64,000 nt of DNA, taken from NCBI RefSeq assembly GCF_030413175.1, contig NZ_CP129212.1:3100001-3164000 (forward strand). The letters run 5' to 3'. A program made the position numbers and the translations under genes. Position 1 is the first letter of the stretch; every line of letters starts with the position of its first letter. The notes under the pieces are model-generated. The model searched no databases, was not told the origin of the DNA, and was given only the letters and a program-made list of their open reading frames with translations. This document shows positions 45,858-54,876 of this stretch, piece after piece. This stretch comes from Bradyrhizobium roseum (GTDB lineage: Bacteria; Pseudomonadota; Alphaproteobacteria; Rhizobiales; Xanthobacteraceae).

Positions 45858-46123
45858 CTCAACCGATAGCGATCTCTTGAGCGTTCGGATGCCGAACGTT
45901 GTCCTTGATTGGCGTATTCCGGGAACGCGGTAGAGCGATTCCCGCAAGAACCGTCGTAGTGATCCGTATCTCGGACCGCGAGCTTCACCAGATAATCGTA
46001 GTCACCCGTCACGAGATAGGCCTCCATTACCTCGGGTATTTCGGCCAGAGCGATGCGTGCGTGGACGCGGTCAGCCTCCGCCAGCGGTTTGTTCGGCATC
46101 CAACTCTGTCGTTCGTCGAACAC
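45854..46123 (-). pseudogene. Lrp/AsnC-family regulator remnant (ligand-binding domain only)
   Basis: The minus strand gives IALAEIPEVMEAYLVTGDYD, DYLVKLAVRDTDHY, then a one-base shift after which the family tail continues as FLRESLYRVPGIRQSRTTF. That is the C-terminal half of an Lrp/AsnC regulator; the HTH half is absent. It is tail-to-tail with the MarR gene. It is non-functional. Confidence 0.75.
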
Positions 46124-46489
46124 GGGGCCAGGGCGTCGACCTGCAATTCGCCGGTCTGACGATACGGAGAAGTTGATGGCGGTTGTCCCGTTGCAGTTTC
46201 ACGTGGCGAAGCCCGCCAGTCGTCCGGGTGAGAAGCCTGATTTCTCCCATGTGGCAATCCCGGAGGCGGGCGCCATCGCGCGGCCTGCCGTCGGCTGCTG
46301 CCTGCCGAAACGATAAGATCTTCAAAACGGCCCGCCAGGACAAAACGCACTTTTAAAACGATTAGTTAAATCTATTTGCGGAAAGCTTCGAAGCGGCAGC
46401 GTTCGAGAAGTGCCGGTGGCCAAACCGCCGGGCTTCTGTAAGATCGAAATCTCAGGCGATGGCGCAGGCGGTTTTTGGGTTTGTAAGTA
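46124..46489. other. Intergenic stretch upstream of the histidine kinase
   Basis: About 365 bases without a supported gene. Bases 46330-46390 are more AT-rich (aaaacgattagttaaatctatttgc) and may hold the promoter of the kinase gene. Confidence 0.35.
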
Positions 46490-47671
46490 ATGGAAGGCTC
46501 GTTTCAGGCGGACATCGATGCGATCCAGCGCATCGATGCCGTTTCCAGGATTCTCAATGTGGTTTGCCGCGTGACCGGCATGGGTTTCGCGGCCGTCGCT
46601 CGTGTCACCGAGCAACGCTGGATATGCTGTGCTGTCCGCGACGAAATACAGTTCGGCCTCAAGCCGGGCGGCGAGCTCAAAGTCGAAACGACGATCTGTC
46701 ACGAAATTCGGCAAAGTCACAAGGCTGTCGTCATCGACCATGTTGCTGAAGACCAGACGTTCTGCGGCCATCACACGCCGGCGATGTACGGCTTTCAAAG
46801 CTATATTTCAGTTCCCATAATTCTCGCGGACGGAACGTTTTTCGGCACGCTCTGCGCCATCGATCCTCGTCCGGCCCGGCTCAACAATCCCGAAACAATT
46901 GAAACTTTCAAACTGTTTGCCGAGCTTATCGGAAGCCACCTTGATGCCGTCGACCGGCTGGCCCAGAGCGAAGCCTCGTTGCTTGACGAGCGTCAATCGT
47001 CGGAATTGCGGGAACAGTTTATCGCGGTGCTGGGCCATGACTTGCGCAATCCGCTCGCATCAATTGCGGCGGGCGCGAGATTGATAGGGAAGAAAACGAC
47101 TCCTGAGGCCGTCACCGAGATTGCCGACCTGATGCAGGCCAGCGTCAACAGAATGTCTCGCCTGATCGATAACATTCTGGACTTTGCGCGTGGTCGATTG
47201 GGCGGCGGTCTCAGCCTGGAGCGCACCACCAACGAGCCGCTTCAGCCCATTCTTGAACAGGTCATTGCAGAACTTCATTCGGGCAATTCTGCGCGAACCA
47301 TCGAAGCCAGCTTTGATATTCGCAATCCAGTCTATTGTGACGTCCAGCGAATTGGGCAGTTGTTCTCAAATCTGCTTGGCAATGCCATTGCGCACGGGGC
47401 GCCCGATATGCCCGTTCGCGTACGGGCCGCGACCTATGGCAGTTCATTCGAACTGTCGGTCGCCAACTCAGGTGAGCCGATTTCTCCCGCCGCGATGGAG
47501 AGGCTGTTTCAGCCTTTCTATCGCGGCCAGGACCGCGCGTCCTTGCAGGGGTTGGGGCTCGGCCTGTTCATAGCATCTGAAATCGCCAAGGCGCACGGCG
47601 GCACCATGGAAGTCGATTCAAACGCCGAAGAAACCCGTTTCACTTTCCAGATGCCAACGGCGCTCCGATAG
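46490..47671 (+). CDS. GAF-domain sensor histidine kinase
   Basis: A 393-residue soluble kinase (no transmembrane segment). A GAF domain fills about residues 20-160 (VTGMGFAAVARVTEQRW, ISVPIILADGTFFGTL). Next is HisKA with the phospho-His in AVLGHDLRNPLASI (about residue 183), then HATPase_c: QLFSNLLGNAIAHGAP (N box) and GLGLGLFIASEIAKAHGG (G2). No receiver domain or adjacent response regulator is present, so this is an orphan kinase. The GAF layout resembles bacteriophytochrome-like or redox-sensing kinases, but no chromophore Cys can be assigned. Confidence 0.9.
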   Translation: MEGSFQADIDAIQRIDAVSRILNVVCRVTGMGFAAVARVTEQRWICCAVRDEIQFGLKPGGELKVETTICHEIRQSHKAVVIDHVAEDQTFCGHHTPAMYGFQSYISVPIILADGTFFGTLCAIDPRPARLNNPETIETFKLFAELIGSHLDAVDRLAQSEASLLDERQSSELREQFIAVLGHDLRNPLASIAAGARLIGKKTTPEAVTEIADLMQASVNRMSRLIDNILDFARGRLGGGLSLERTTNEPLQPILEQVIAELHSGNSARTIEASFDIRNPVYCDVQRIGQLFSNLLGNAIAHGAPDMPVRVRAATYGSSFELSVANSGEPISPAAMERLFQPFYRGQDRASLQGLGLGLFIASEIAKAHGGTMEVDSNAEETRFTFQMPTALR

Positions 47672-48288
47672 CCGGATCGGGCTCAGTATCTGCCCAGCTA
47701 GGTGAACGCCGGGAAAAACGCCGGAGAAGCCCCGGTGACGGGGTGGTCGGGGTATTCCAGCGTCCGCCGACAGCAGACCATCGCCGCCGCCGAATGCCTG
47801 CGCGTGCCCGGTGCCTGACAAACGCCAGAGCCACGCCAGGCGCGACACCTGTCATTAAGTCTACCGGCAACCGTCGGCGAAAGTCCGTAGTACACACAGG
47901 TGCCGCGCTCGCCTTAATTTGCTAGAAATTCCGGAAACTTGGACCCGCCGCAAATCGCGGTCGTTTTGCGATGTCCGACCAACAGAAGCCTCAGAGCGAG
48001 GAGTGGGCGCCCGGAGCAGCCCGCCTCCGTATTTGAGGAATCCGTCCCCCTGCGACATGCACCCTAGCGCTGCAATTTTGGTACATTGCAATCACTTCCG
48101 CGAGACCGGCGCGTGTCCTCAATGCCACGGCGCGCGAATCCTTTGCGGCAGGACGCGGGTTGTTGTCCCCGCCGGCGCAGCATTCGCGTAAACTGGGCGC
48201 GCCCGCCGCTCATCGATTCCGGCCGGCCTTGCTGCCGTCCGGCGTTTCCTGGAACTACGAAACTACGAAGACCACCCGGAGCATCTTC
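47672..48288. other. Intergenic stretch after the histidine kinase
   Basis: About 620 bases; no gene or named element recognised on either strand. Confidence 0.3.
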
Positions 48289-48663
48289 ATGCTGTTTTTG
48301 AGTTACGCCTATCGCGTCCTGTCCAACTTCGTGTTCCTGGCGCTGGTGTATTTCGCGCTGAATTTCATGGAAAAGTACCAGCACCGCGTCGTCTTAGCGC
48401 TTCTCATGCTGATCTATGCCGGGATGCATGCGGTATCGGCGCTGCGGTCGTTCAGCTTCTTCCAGCGGATCGAACGGCTGGAACTGGAAACACGACGCGT
48501 GGCGGCGGCGATGGCCGAGGGGCCGAACACAACGTCGACGCGCAAGCAGGTCATCACCGACGTCACCGAGCTGCGTCATGCCGGCGAGATCAAGGCCTAT
48601 ATCGACCTGCTGTTTCTCGCCATCGTCATCCTGCTTTGCATCGCCAAGATCGTGACGAACTAG
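48289..48663 (+). CDS. Small membrane protein of unknown function
   Basis: A 124-residue protein starting MLFLSYAYRVLSNF, with a hydrophobic N-terminal pair of helices (NFVFLALVYFALNFM and VVLALLMLIYAGMHAV), a basic and helical middle, and a C-terminal helix (IDLLFLAIVILLCIAKIV). I chose ATG 48289; open frame further upstream reads as non-coding. No family recognised. Convergent with the polysaccharide deacetylase gene. Confidence 0.65.
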   Translation: MLFLSYAYRVLSNFVFLALVYFALNFMEKYQHRVVLALLMLIYAGMHAVSALRSFSFFQRIERLELETRRVAAAMAEGPNTTSTRKQVITDVTELRHAGEIKAYIDLLFLAIVILLCIAKIVTN

Positions 48664-48670
48664 CGAAAGC

Positions 48671-48699
48671 GTGCCCCGGACTTGATCCGGGGCGGGCAC
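48671..48699. terminator. Inverted repeat between convergent genes
   Basis: ccccgga-cttga-tccgggg (48674-48692) inside gtgcc...gggcac. This is a common Bradyrhizobiaceae intergenic palindrome and may act as a terminator or attenuator of the plus-strand membrane-protein gene; there is no T-run. Confidence 0.45.
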
Positions 48700-48722
48700 C
48701 GGTTCGCGCTCACAAAACGCGC

Positions 48723-48750
48723 CAAAACAAAAACTGGAGCCCCGCTCCGG
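48723..48750 (-). terminator. Rho-independent terminator of the minus-strand deacetylase gene
   Basis: On the minus strand a stem ggagc/gctcc with ggg loop (48736-48748) is followed by tttttgtttt. It lies 23 bases beyond the deacetylase stop. Confidence 0.65.
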
Positions 48751-48772
48751 TTTAATCGGAACAAGCCCCAGG

Positions 48773-50116
48773 TCAGCGCTTCTTCAACCCGGCGACATCG
48801 ACCGATCGCCCATTCCGCCTGGCTTGGGCCGCCGGCTTGGCGACAGCCGTGCTGGTGATTTGCGGAGTCGGCTCGCCATGCCCGGCAGGTGTCAGTAACC
48901 GGACTGCGACCTTGCCGTCCTGGCGGCTGCGTTTGCCGCCGGCCTTTGCGGCTGAGGCTTCCGTTGCGCGCGCTTGCGCCGCGGCCACGCGGCGGGTGGG
49001 GGAAGCCAGCAGGGTCAGGCGCGCCGATTCCGGAATCTTGAAAAGAATCGCCGCTGGAATCGGTAGCGCCGCCAGCGTACCGGCCGGCGGCAAATTCGTT
49101 GGTTGCGGCCATAGCGCCACCGGCGGCAACGGGGCCTTGCGTCCGCGTCGCGCGGCCTGCGCACCGAAATCGCTGGTGCGCCAGTCGAGGTGGGGCAGCG
49201 CCGGCGCGGGCAGCGCCGCTGGGCCGGCCGCGGCAAATTTCGGAACCCTTGGCCAGCGCGCGATGGCCACCGTCTCCGATGCCGGACGTAGCTGCCATTG
49301 CGGAGGCTCGGTCGGCGTTACCGGGCGGTCGGCGGCGGCCGGCACCACATGGACGATGCGGTAGCCGCGCGCCTTCAGTTCATGCAAAATCCGCGGCAGC
49401 GCCTCGACCGTGCGCGGCTGAATGTCGTGCAGCAGCAAAATGCCTTTTCCCTTGGCCTCCAGCCGCTGGATCGCGAGGTCGTAGACCCGGCCGGCGGTGA
49501 CGTCGCGCCAGTCGTCGGCAGGAAAATCGGCACTCCAGATCTGCAGTCCCTTGGACCGGGCGAACGCCTCCATGCCGTCATTGACGCGCAGGCCCGGAAT
49601 GCGAAGGAACGGCGCGGGCGCAGTCCCGTCGCCCAGCGCCGCGGTGACCGAGGCGATGCCCTGTTCGATCTCCTGCAGGGAGCGATCGAGCGGCAGGAGA
49701 TGCATGCCGGCCGGGTGGTTCTGGGTGTGGGTGGCCACGGTGTGGCCGGCGTCGCGCACCTTGCGTACACCTTCAGGATTGCCCTGGGCCTGACGTCCGA
49801 CCAGGAAGAAGGTCGCCTTGGCGCAATGCGCAGCGAGAATGTTGAGGATTTGATAAGAGTATTTCGGCAGCGGACCGTCATCGAAGGTCAGCACCACCTC
49901 GCGGTCCTCGAGCGGCAGAGTCTGGGCATACTGCATGGTGCCGATGACGGGATGGGCGCGCGGATCGACCACGATGGTGCGTGAGGTGCCGATGGCGTCG
50001 GGATGGCCCGGGCAATCGGCGGCCGACGCCGTCTGCGCGGCAATCGCGCCCAGTAGTCCGACGCACAGGGCTGTGAAAGGCCGCCGCCGAAGTTCTCCAA
50101 GCACGCTAGCAGTCAT
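48773..50116 (-). CDS. Secreted polysaccharide deacetylase with Ala/Pro-rich C-terminal extension
   Basis: A 447-residue protein with a signal peptide (LCVGLLGAIAAQTASA). A NodB domain covers about residues 50-255: motif 1 is VLTFDDGPLPKYS, motif 2 HTVATHTQNHPAG, and ILLLHDIQPRTVEAL near the end is motif 5. The remaining ~190 residues are Ala/Pro/Arg-rich and have no recognised fold; they may attach to the envelope or span the periplasm. The enzyme class removes N-acetyl groups from envelope or exopolysaccharides using a metal. A second deacetylase gene lies immediately upstream on the same strand. The C-terminal extension is not found in that neighbour. Confidence 0.87.
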   Translation of the reverse strand: MTASVLGELRRRPFTALCVGLLGAIAAQTASAADCPGHPDAIGTSRTIVVDPRAHPVIGTMQYAQTLPLEDREVVLTFDDGPLPKYSYQILNILAAHCAKATFFLVGRQAQGNPEGVRKVRDAGHTVATHTQNHPAGMHLLPLDRSLQEIEQGIASVTAALGDGTAPAPFLRIPGLRVNDGMEAFARSKGLQIWSADFPADDWRDVTAGRVYDLAIQRLEAKGKGILLLHDIQPRTVEALPRILHELKARGYRIVHVVPAAADRPVTPTEPPQWQLRPASETVAIARWPRVPKFAAAGPAALPAPALPHLDWRTSDFGAQAARRGRKAPLPPVALWPQPTNLPPAGTLAALPIPAAILFKIPESARLTLLASPTRRVAAAQARATEASAAKAGGKRSRQDGKVAVRLLTPAGHGEPTPQITSTAVAKPAAQARRNGRSVDVAGLKKR

Positions 50117-50259
50117 TGAACCCCGGCTTCATTCCATAAGCACGCAACAGCCTACATCCGGCGACATGAATGCCGCCCAAATCACCTTAATTCTACACCT
50201 AATTGGCCATTCGGTGGCGATCCACGTCACAGAACAGCGTCAACCAAACAGATCGTGAT

Positions 50260-51054
50260 CTATTGTGGTTTGTCGGACACGATTTTGGCTCCAACCGGCA
50301 CGATGTGGACCACGCGATATCTGTTGTCGCGGAGCCAGCGCAGGAACGCCGGCAGCATGGCTGATGTTTGCGCCTTGGGATCGTGCAGCAGGATGATGCC
50401 CTTGCGCGCGGCCTGCAGCCGCTCGGTGAGCAGCTTCAACTGTTCCGCCGGCGTCATCGGATTCCAGTCGCTGGCCCAGAGGTCGGCGCCGAACACCGCG
50501 ATGCCGCGCGCCTGCAAGGCGTCCAGCGTCGCGGGCGTCATCTCGAAATAGGGAAAGCGAAAGAACGGCGTACTCGGCGTGGTCGTGGCCTTGCCGTGAA
50601 GTGCGGCTTCCACCGCCGCGATGCCCTTGTCGATTTCGCCGATCGCGGCTTCCGGCTTCATGTGTTTGAGATTGTGATGGGTCCAGGTGTGGTGTGCGAC
50701 GGTATGACCTTCCGCTGCCATCCGCCGCACCAGTTCGGGATGGGCGGAGGCCGACCTGCCGATCAGGAAGAAGGTGGCGCGTACGCATTCCTGCGCCAGC
50801 GCCGCCAGGATCTTGCGGTCGGTCGCCGGCCATGGCCCGTCGTCGAAGGTCAGCACCACCTCGTGGTCCTCCAGCGGCAGCGTCTGCGGAAAGCTCTTGA
50901 GGCCGACGCGCGGCGTGACGGCAGCGTCCACCGTCAGAACGCGCGAGGTGCCGAGCGCGTCCTTGCGGGGGCATTCGGCAGCCGGGACCGCTGTCATGCA
51001 GGTCATCAATGCTGCGACCGACGAGCACAGCGCCGCGATGAAGTTCCGGGTCAT
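50260..51054 (-). CDS. Secreted polysaccharide deacetylase
   Basis: A 264-residue protein with a signal peptide (MTRNFIAALCSSVAALMTCM, ending near AVPAA). The NodB domain has VLTFDDGPWPATDRKIL, HTVAHHTWTHHNLKHM and IILLHDPKAQTSAML. It is a short paralog of the neighbouring gene at 48773, separated by 143 bases, with strong similarity in the NodB core. The pair arose by duplication. Predicted to be periplasmic, acting on cell-envelope glycans. Confidence 0.88.
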   Translation of the reverse strand: MTRNFIAALCSSVAALMTCMTAVPAAECPRKDALGTSRVLTVDAAVTPRVGLKSFPQTLPLEDHEVVLTFDDGPWPATDRKILAALAQECVRATFFLIGRSASAHPELVRRMAAEGHTVAHHTWTHHNLKHMKPEAAIGEIDKGIAAVEAALHGKATTTPSTPFFRFPYFEMTPATLDALQARGIAVFGADLWASDWNPMTPAEQLKLLTERLQAARKGIILLHDPKAQTSAMLPAFLRWLRDNRYRVVHIVPVGAKIVSDKPQ

Positions 51055-51159
51055 TTGGCGTTGGACATATTTGGCATTGCGCTGGGTGTTACCGATTGGG
51101 TAAGCGTGCAGCGTAACTCAGACAAGTTCCCTTGATCTGTCAAACCGGCGAGGCGCGGC

Positions 51160-52593
51160 ATGGCCGAGAATACCGACGTTGCCCAAGCCGGGGCACAACC
51201 TGCGGAAGGCTCCGTGCTCGACCGTCTCCCGATGCGGGATGACGAGGGGCAGCTGCGTCACGAATTCGTCGCAGAGATCGCGCGCGCCATTCACGCCGCC
51301 GACCGGCCTATGCTGTGCGAAGTGGTGGCGGAACTGCATGAGGCCGATCTCGGCGATCTGATCGGGGCATTGCAGCCCGAGGATCGCGTCACCCTCGTCG
51401 AGATCACGGGCACGGATTTCGATTTCTCTGCGCTGAACGAAGTCGACGATGCGGTCCGCGAGGAGATCCTCGAGGAACTCGAGCCTGAGACGGTCGCGGA
51501 GGGCGTTCGCGAACTGGAATCCGACGACGCCGTCGAATTGCTCGAAGGTCTCGATGAGGCCGACCAGGAAGAGATCCTGGAAAAGCTGCCGCCGGACGAA
51601 CGCGCGCCGCTGGAACGGAGCCTGCTGTATCCGGAAAACTCCGCGGGCAGACGGATGCAGTCGGAGTTCATCGCGGTGCCGCCGGACTGGACCGTGGGGC
51701 AGGCGATCGACTACATGCGCGATACCCCCGATCTGCCGGACCGATTCTACGAGATCTACGCGGTGGATTCCGACAAGCACTGGCAGGGAGCGGTGTCGCT
51801 CGACACGCTGCTGCGGGCGCGGCGGCCGGTGCCGCTCGCCGACCTGATCGAGGAAGACCGCCGCCGCGTTTCCGTACTGGACGACCAGGAAGAGGTCGCG
51901 CGGATGTTCGGCAAGTACAATCTGGTCGCGGCTCCTGTCGTCGACACCACCAACAGGCTGGTCGGCGTCATCACCATCGACGACGTCGTCGACGTCATCG
52001 AGGAGGAGGCCGACGAGGACCTGAAGGCGCTTGGCGGCGTCACCAGCGACGAAGAACTGTCCGACAGCGTCTGGACCATCGCGCGCGCCCGCTTCAACTG
52101 GCTCTTGGTCAATCTGGCGACCGCGTTCCTGGCGTCCTCCGTGCTCGGCCTGTTCGAGGGCCAGCTCGAGCAGATGGTGGCGCTGGCGGTGCTGGCGCCG
52201 ATCGTGGCGAGCCAGGGCGGCAATGCCGCGACCCAGACCATGACGGTGGCGGTGCGGGCGCTGGCGACCCGCGAACTCGGCTCCAACAATGCGTATCGCG
52301 TGGTGATGCGCGAGGCGATGGTCGGCCTCGTCAACGGGCTGGCGTTTGCCGTGATCACCGGCGTTGCCGCGGTGGCGTGGTTCAAGATTCCTGGCCTCGG
52401 CATCGTGATCGGGCTTGCCATCATCTGCAACCTGGTGGCCGGCGCGCTCGGCGGCATCCTGGTCCCGATGGTGCTGGACCGCGTGCGCGCCGACCCCGCA
52501 GTGGCGTCGGGGACGTTCGTCACCACGATCACCGACGTGGTCGGGTTCTTCTCCTTCCTCGGCATCGCCACGCTGTGGTTCGGGCTGAAGTAG
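51160..52593 (+). CDS. mgtE: Magnesium transporter MgtE
   Basis: A 477-residue Mg2+ transporter in the normal MgtE order. The N-terminal helical repeat domain (DRPMLCEVVAELHEADLGDL, then acidic ExLEP-type repeats) is followed by two CBS domains (about 155-275; VGVITIDDVVDVIEEEADED) and five transmembrane helices with the family motif QGGNAATQTMTVAVRALATR and GALGGILVPMVLDRV. The cytosolic part senses Mg2+ and gates the channel. It is divergent from the deacetylase genes and single. Confidence 0.95.
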   Translation: MAENTDVAQAGAQPAEGSVLDRLPMRDDEGQLRHEFVAEIARAIHAADRPMLCEVVAELHEADLGDLIGALQPEDRVTLVEITGTDFDFSALNEVDDAVREEILEELEPETVAEGVRELESDDAVELLEGLDEADQEEILEKLPPDERAPLERSLLYPENSAGRRMQSEFIAVPPDWTVGQAIDYMRDTPDLPDRFYEIYAVDSDKHWQGAVSLDTLLRARRPVPLADLIEEDRRRVSVLDDQEEVARMFGKYNLVAAPVVDTTNRLVGVITIDDVVDVIEEEADEDLKALGGVTSDEELSDSVWTIARARFNWLLVNLATAFLASSVLGLFEGQLEQMVALAVLAPIVASQGGNAATQTMTVAVRALATRELGSNNAYRVVMREAMVGLVNGLAFAVITGVAAVAWFKIPGLGIVIGLAIICNLVAGALGGILVPMVLDRVRADPAVASGTFVTTITDVVGFFSFLGIATLWFGLK

Positions 52594-52667
52594 CCGCGCC
52601 TTCGCCGCTTTTATCGTTAATCGCGCCTTAACGCGCTTGGCGGATGATGCACTCTCAAGAGGGCAAC

Positions 52668-53066
52668 ATGCAGCGCTTGCGGCTGAAAGCGGACGGGCGG
52701 ATCGTCGAACTGCGGGACGGGCAGGAGTTCCCGCTTGCGCCGGCGATGCCCGGGCTCGCCGCTGCGATGCCCGGGCTCGCCGCGGCGATGCCCGAGCTCA
52801 ATCCGCCGGCGGATTCCGACACAGCGCCCGCCGTTGTATCAGGCGAAACCCCGGCTCTGCCGGCGGTGCGCGACCTGCGCCGCCGCGCGCAACTCACTCA
52901 GACCGAATTTGCCGCCCGACTTGGCGTGCCCGTCGAGACCATCCGGAACTGGGAGCAGGGCAAGCGTGCGCCGCGCGGCCCGGCGCGGGCTTTGCTCGCC
53001 GTGATCGCACATTCGCCGGAGACCGTGTTCGCCGCGCTGGCGCCCGAGGAACCGTCGCCAGCCTAG
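52668..53066 (+). CDS. XRE/NadS-type HTH protein with a short tandem repeat
   Basis: A 132-residue protein started at ATG 52668 (agaggg 5 bases upstream; ATG 52644 is also in frame). The C-terminal half is an HTH_3 domain: RRRAQLTQTEFAARLGVPVE, then TIRNWEQGKRAPRG. The N-terminal part has a low-complexity repeat, three copies of AMPGLAA or AMPELN-like units from a 21-base tandem repeat at 52743-52799. Single-copy regulators of this size are common antitoxin or NadS-type repressors; no toxin gene is adjacent. Confidence 0.8.
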   Translation: MQRLRLKADGRIVELRDGQEFPLAPAMPGLAAAMPGLAAAMPELNPPADSDTAPAVVSGETPALPAVRDLRRRAQLTQTEFAARLGVPVETIRNWEQGKRAPRGPARALLAVIAHSPETVFAALAPEEPSPA

Positions 53067-53171
53067 GCGTCATGGTTGACGATTCCTTGCGCGATCCGGA
53101 TACCCAAACGCTATCTGTTGGCAGGGCGAATTCCGCAGCCCATAATGGGTCAGATACAGCGGGTGCAACCG

Positions 53172-53990
53172 ATGCTGTCTATCGAAGCCAATGGCGCAAG
53201 AATTCCGGCGATCGGGCTGGGTACCTGGGATTTGCGCGGCCGCGCCTGTGCGCGGATCGTCGAGCAGGCGCTGCGGCTCGGCTATCGCCACATCGACACC
53301 GCACAGATGTACGAGAATGAACGCGAGGTGGGCGAGGGACTGCGTGCCTCGGCCGTCAAGCGCGAGCAGGTCTTCGTCACCACGAAAATCTGGACGACGC
53401 ATTTCGCGCCTCACGATCTGGAGCGGTCGGCCAAGGAAAGCCTGGTGCGGCTGCGCCTGACCGAGGTCGACCTGTTGCTGCTGCACTGGCCGAACCCGCA
53501 TGTGCCGCTGGTGGAGACGCTCGGCGCGTTGGCGCGGGTCAAGCAGCAGGGGCTCGCGCGGCATATCGGCGTATCCAATTTCACCGTGGCCCTGATCGAG
53601 GAGGCGGTGGCCTTATGCCCGGAGCCGCTGGTGTGCGACCAGGTCGAGTATCACCCCTATCTCGACCAGGCCAAGGTGAAGGAGGCCTGCGCGCGCCACA
53701 AGATGGCGCTGGTGGCCTATAGTCCGGTCGCCCGCGGCCGCATCAAGAACGAGCCCGCGCTGCAGCAGATCGGCGAACGCCATCGCAAGACGGCGGCGCA
53801 GATCTGCCTGCGCTGGCTGGTGCAGCAGGGCGCGGCGGCGATCCCGCGGACTTCGAAACTGGAGCGGCTTTCGGAGAACATCGAGATCTTCGATTTCGAA
53901 CTGTCGGACGACGAGATGCAGCAGATATCCGCCTTGGGCAGCGCCGCCGGCCGGCTGACGGATTTCGGTTTCGCGCCGAAATGGGATTGA
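53172..53990 (+). CDS. Aldo/keto reductase (2,5-diketo-D-gluconate reductase-like)
   Basis: A 272-residue TIM-barrel oxidoreductase started at ATG 53172 (ATG 53145 in frame adds 9 residues). The catalytic tetrad can be placed: Asp in YRHIDTAQMYENE, Tyr of MYENE, Lys in FVTTKIWTTH, and His in LLLLHWPNPHVP. NADPH-site residues are in AAIPRTSKLERLSENIEIFD. Reduces carbonyl compounds. Monocistronic, on the same strand as its neighbours but with gaps over 60 bases. Confidence 0.92.
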   Translation: MLSIEANGARIPAIGLGTWDLRGRACARIVEQALRLGYRHIDTAQMYENEREVGEGLRASAVKREQVFVTTKIWTTHFAPHDLERSAKESLVRLRLTEVDLLLLHWPNPHVPLVETLGALARVKQQGLARHIGVSNFTVALIEEAVALCPEPLVCDQVEYHPYLDQAKVKEACARHKMALVAYSPVARGRIKNEPALQQIGERHRKTAAQICLRWLVQQGAAAIPRTSKLERLSENIEIFDFELSDDEMQQISALGSAAGRLTDFGFAPKWD

Positions 53991-54051
53991 GCCGCCGCGC
54001 CGGCCGACGCTATGCTGCGGGCAGGGGAAAATCGAACATCGTTCCGATCCA

Positions 54052-54876
54052 ATGGAACCGCGGCGGATCATACCATCTGACATCACGGCGTCGGCGGTCG
54101 CGCATGTCTCGCTGCTGACGCTGCTCGTGCTGTTTTCGGACGTGCGTCCGTTCGGCGCGGTGACCGCCGATGAGGTCCCGGTGGAGATCGTGACGCCGCA
54201 AGAACTGGCCGAGCAGCAGTTGACCGCTCAACCGCCGGCTGCGGAGAACAAGCCGGAGTCGCAGCTCGATTTCTCCCGGCCCGACAAGCCGCCCGCCGAC
54301 ACCACGCCTCCATCTCCGCCGGCCGCGGCCCCCGCGCCCGTTGCGCCGCCGCCGCAGAAGCAGGCGGCGCTCGCCCCGCCGCGTGCAGCCCAGCCGCCAC
54401 CATCGCAACCGGCGGCGCAGGCCTACAAGCCGCCCGAGCCCGACGTCTCGATCAAGTATCAGGTGCTGCTCGGCCTGCCGCCCGACATCTCGCCGATGCC
54501 GCCGGCGCCGGCGCAGGGTTCCGGCAAGGGCGAGGACAATTTCGATGCGCCGGCGACCGAGGCCGCCGATGTCGCGAGCACGCTGATCGCGGCATTTCGC
54601 CGTCACCTCAAGACCTGCTCGAAATTGCCGGCCTCGCTGTCGGGTGCCGACGACGTCAAGGTCAAGCTGCGCGTGTTGATGACACAGGATGGAAGGCTCG
54701 CCGCCGAGCCGATCCTGATCGAGGCCAGCGCGTCGATGAAGGGACCGTTGCTGATGCAGGGCGCAATCCGCGCGCTGCAGGCCTGCCAGCCATACGCGAT
54801 GCTGCCGGCGGACCGCTACGGCGAATGGAAGGTGCTCGACCTCAGTTTCACGCCGCTGGATTTTACGCCGTCGTAG
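54052..54876 (+). CDS. TolA/TonB-like envelope protein
   Basis: A 274-residue protein with one N-terminal transmembrane helix (SAVAHVSLLTLLVLFSDV, no cleavage site), a Pro/Ala/Gln-rich periplasm-spanning linker (about 70-135) and a C-terminal domain of about 100 residues (LIAAFRRHLKTCSKLPASLS, VKVKLRVLMTQDGRLAAEPI) that looks like the TonB/TolA C-terminal fold found in many alphaproteobacteria. It probably links inner and outer membrane. Its last 14 bases overlap the end of the convergent DUF599 gene. Confidence 0.75.
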   Translation: MEPRRIIPSDITASAVAHVSLLTLLVLFSDVRPFGAVTADEVPVEIVTPQELAEQQLTAQPPAAENKPESQLDFSRPDKPPADTTPPSPPAAAPAPVAPPPQKQAALAPPRAAQPPPSQPAAQAYKPPEPDVSIKYQVLLGLPPDISPMPPAPAQGSGKGEDNFDAPATEAADVASTLIAAFRRHLKTCSKLPASLSGADDVKVKLRVLMTQDGRLAAEPILIEASASMKGPLLMQGAIRALQACQPYAMLPADRYGEWKVLDLSFTPLDFTPS

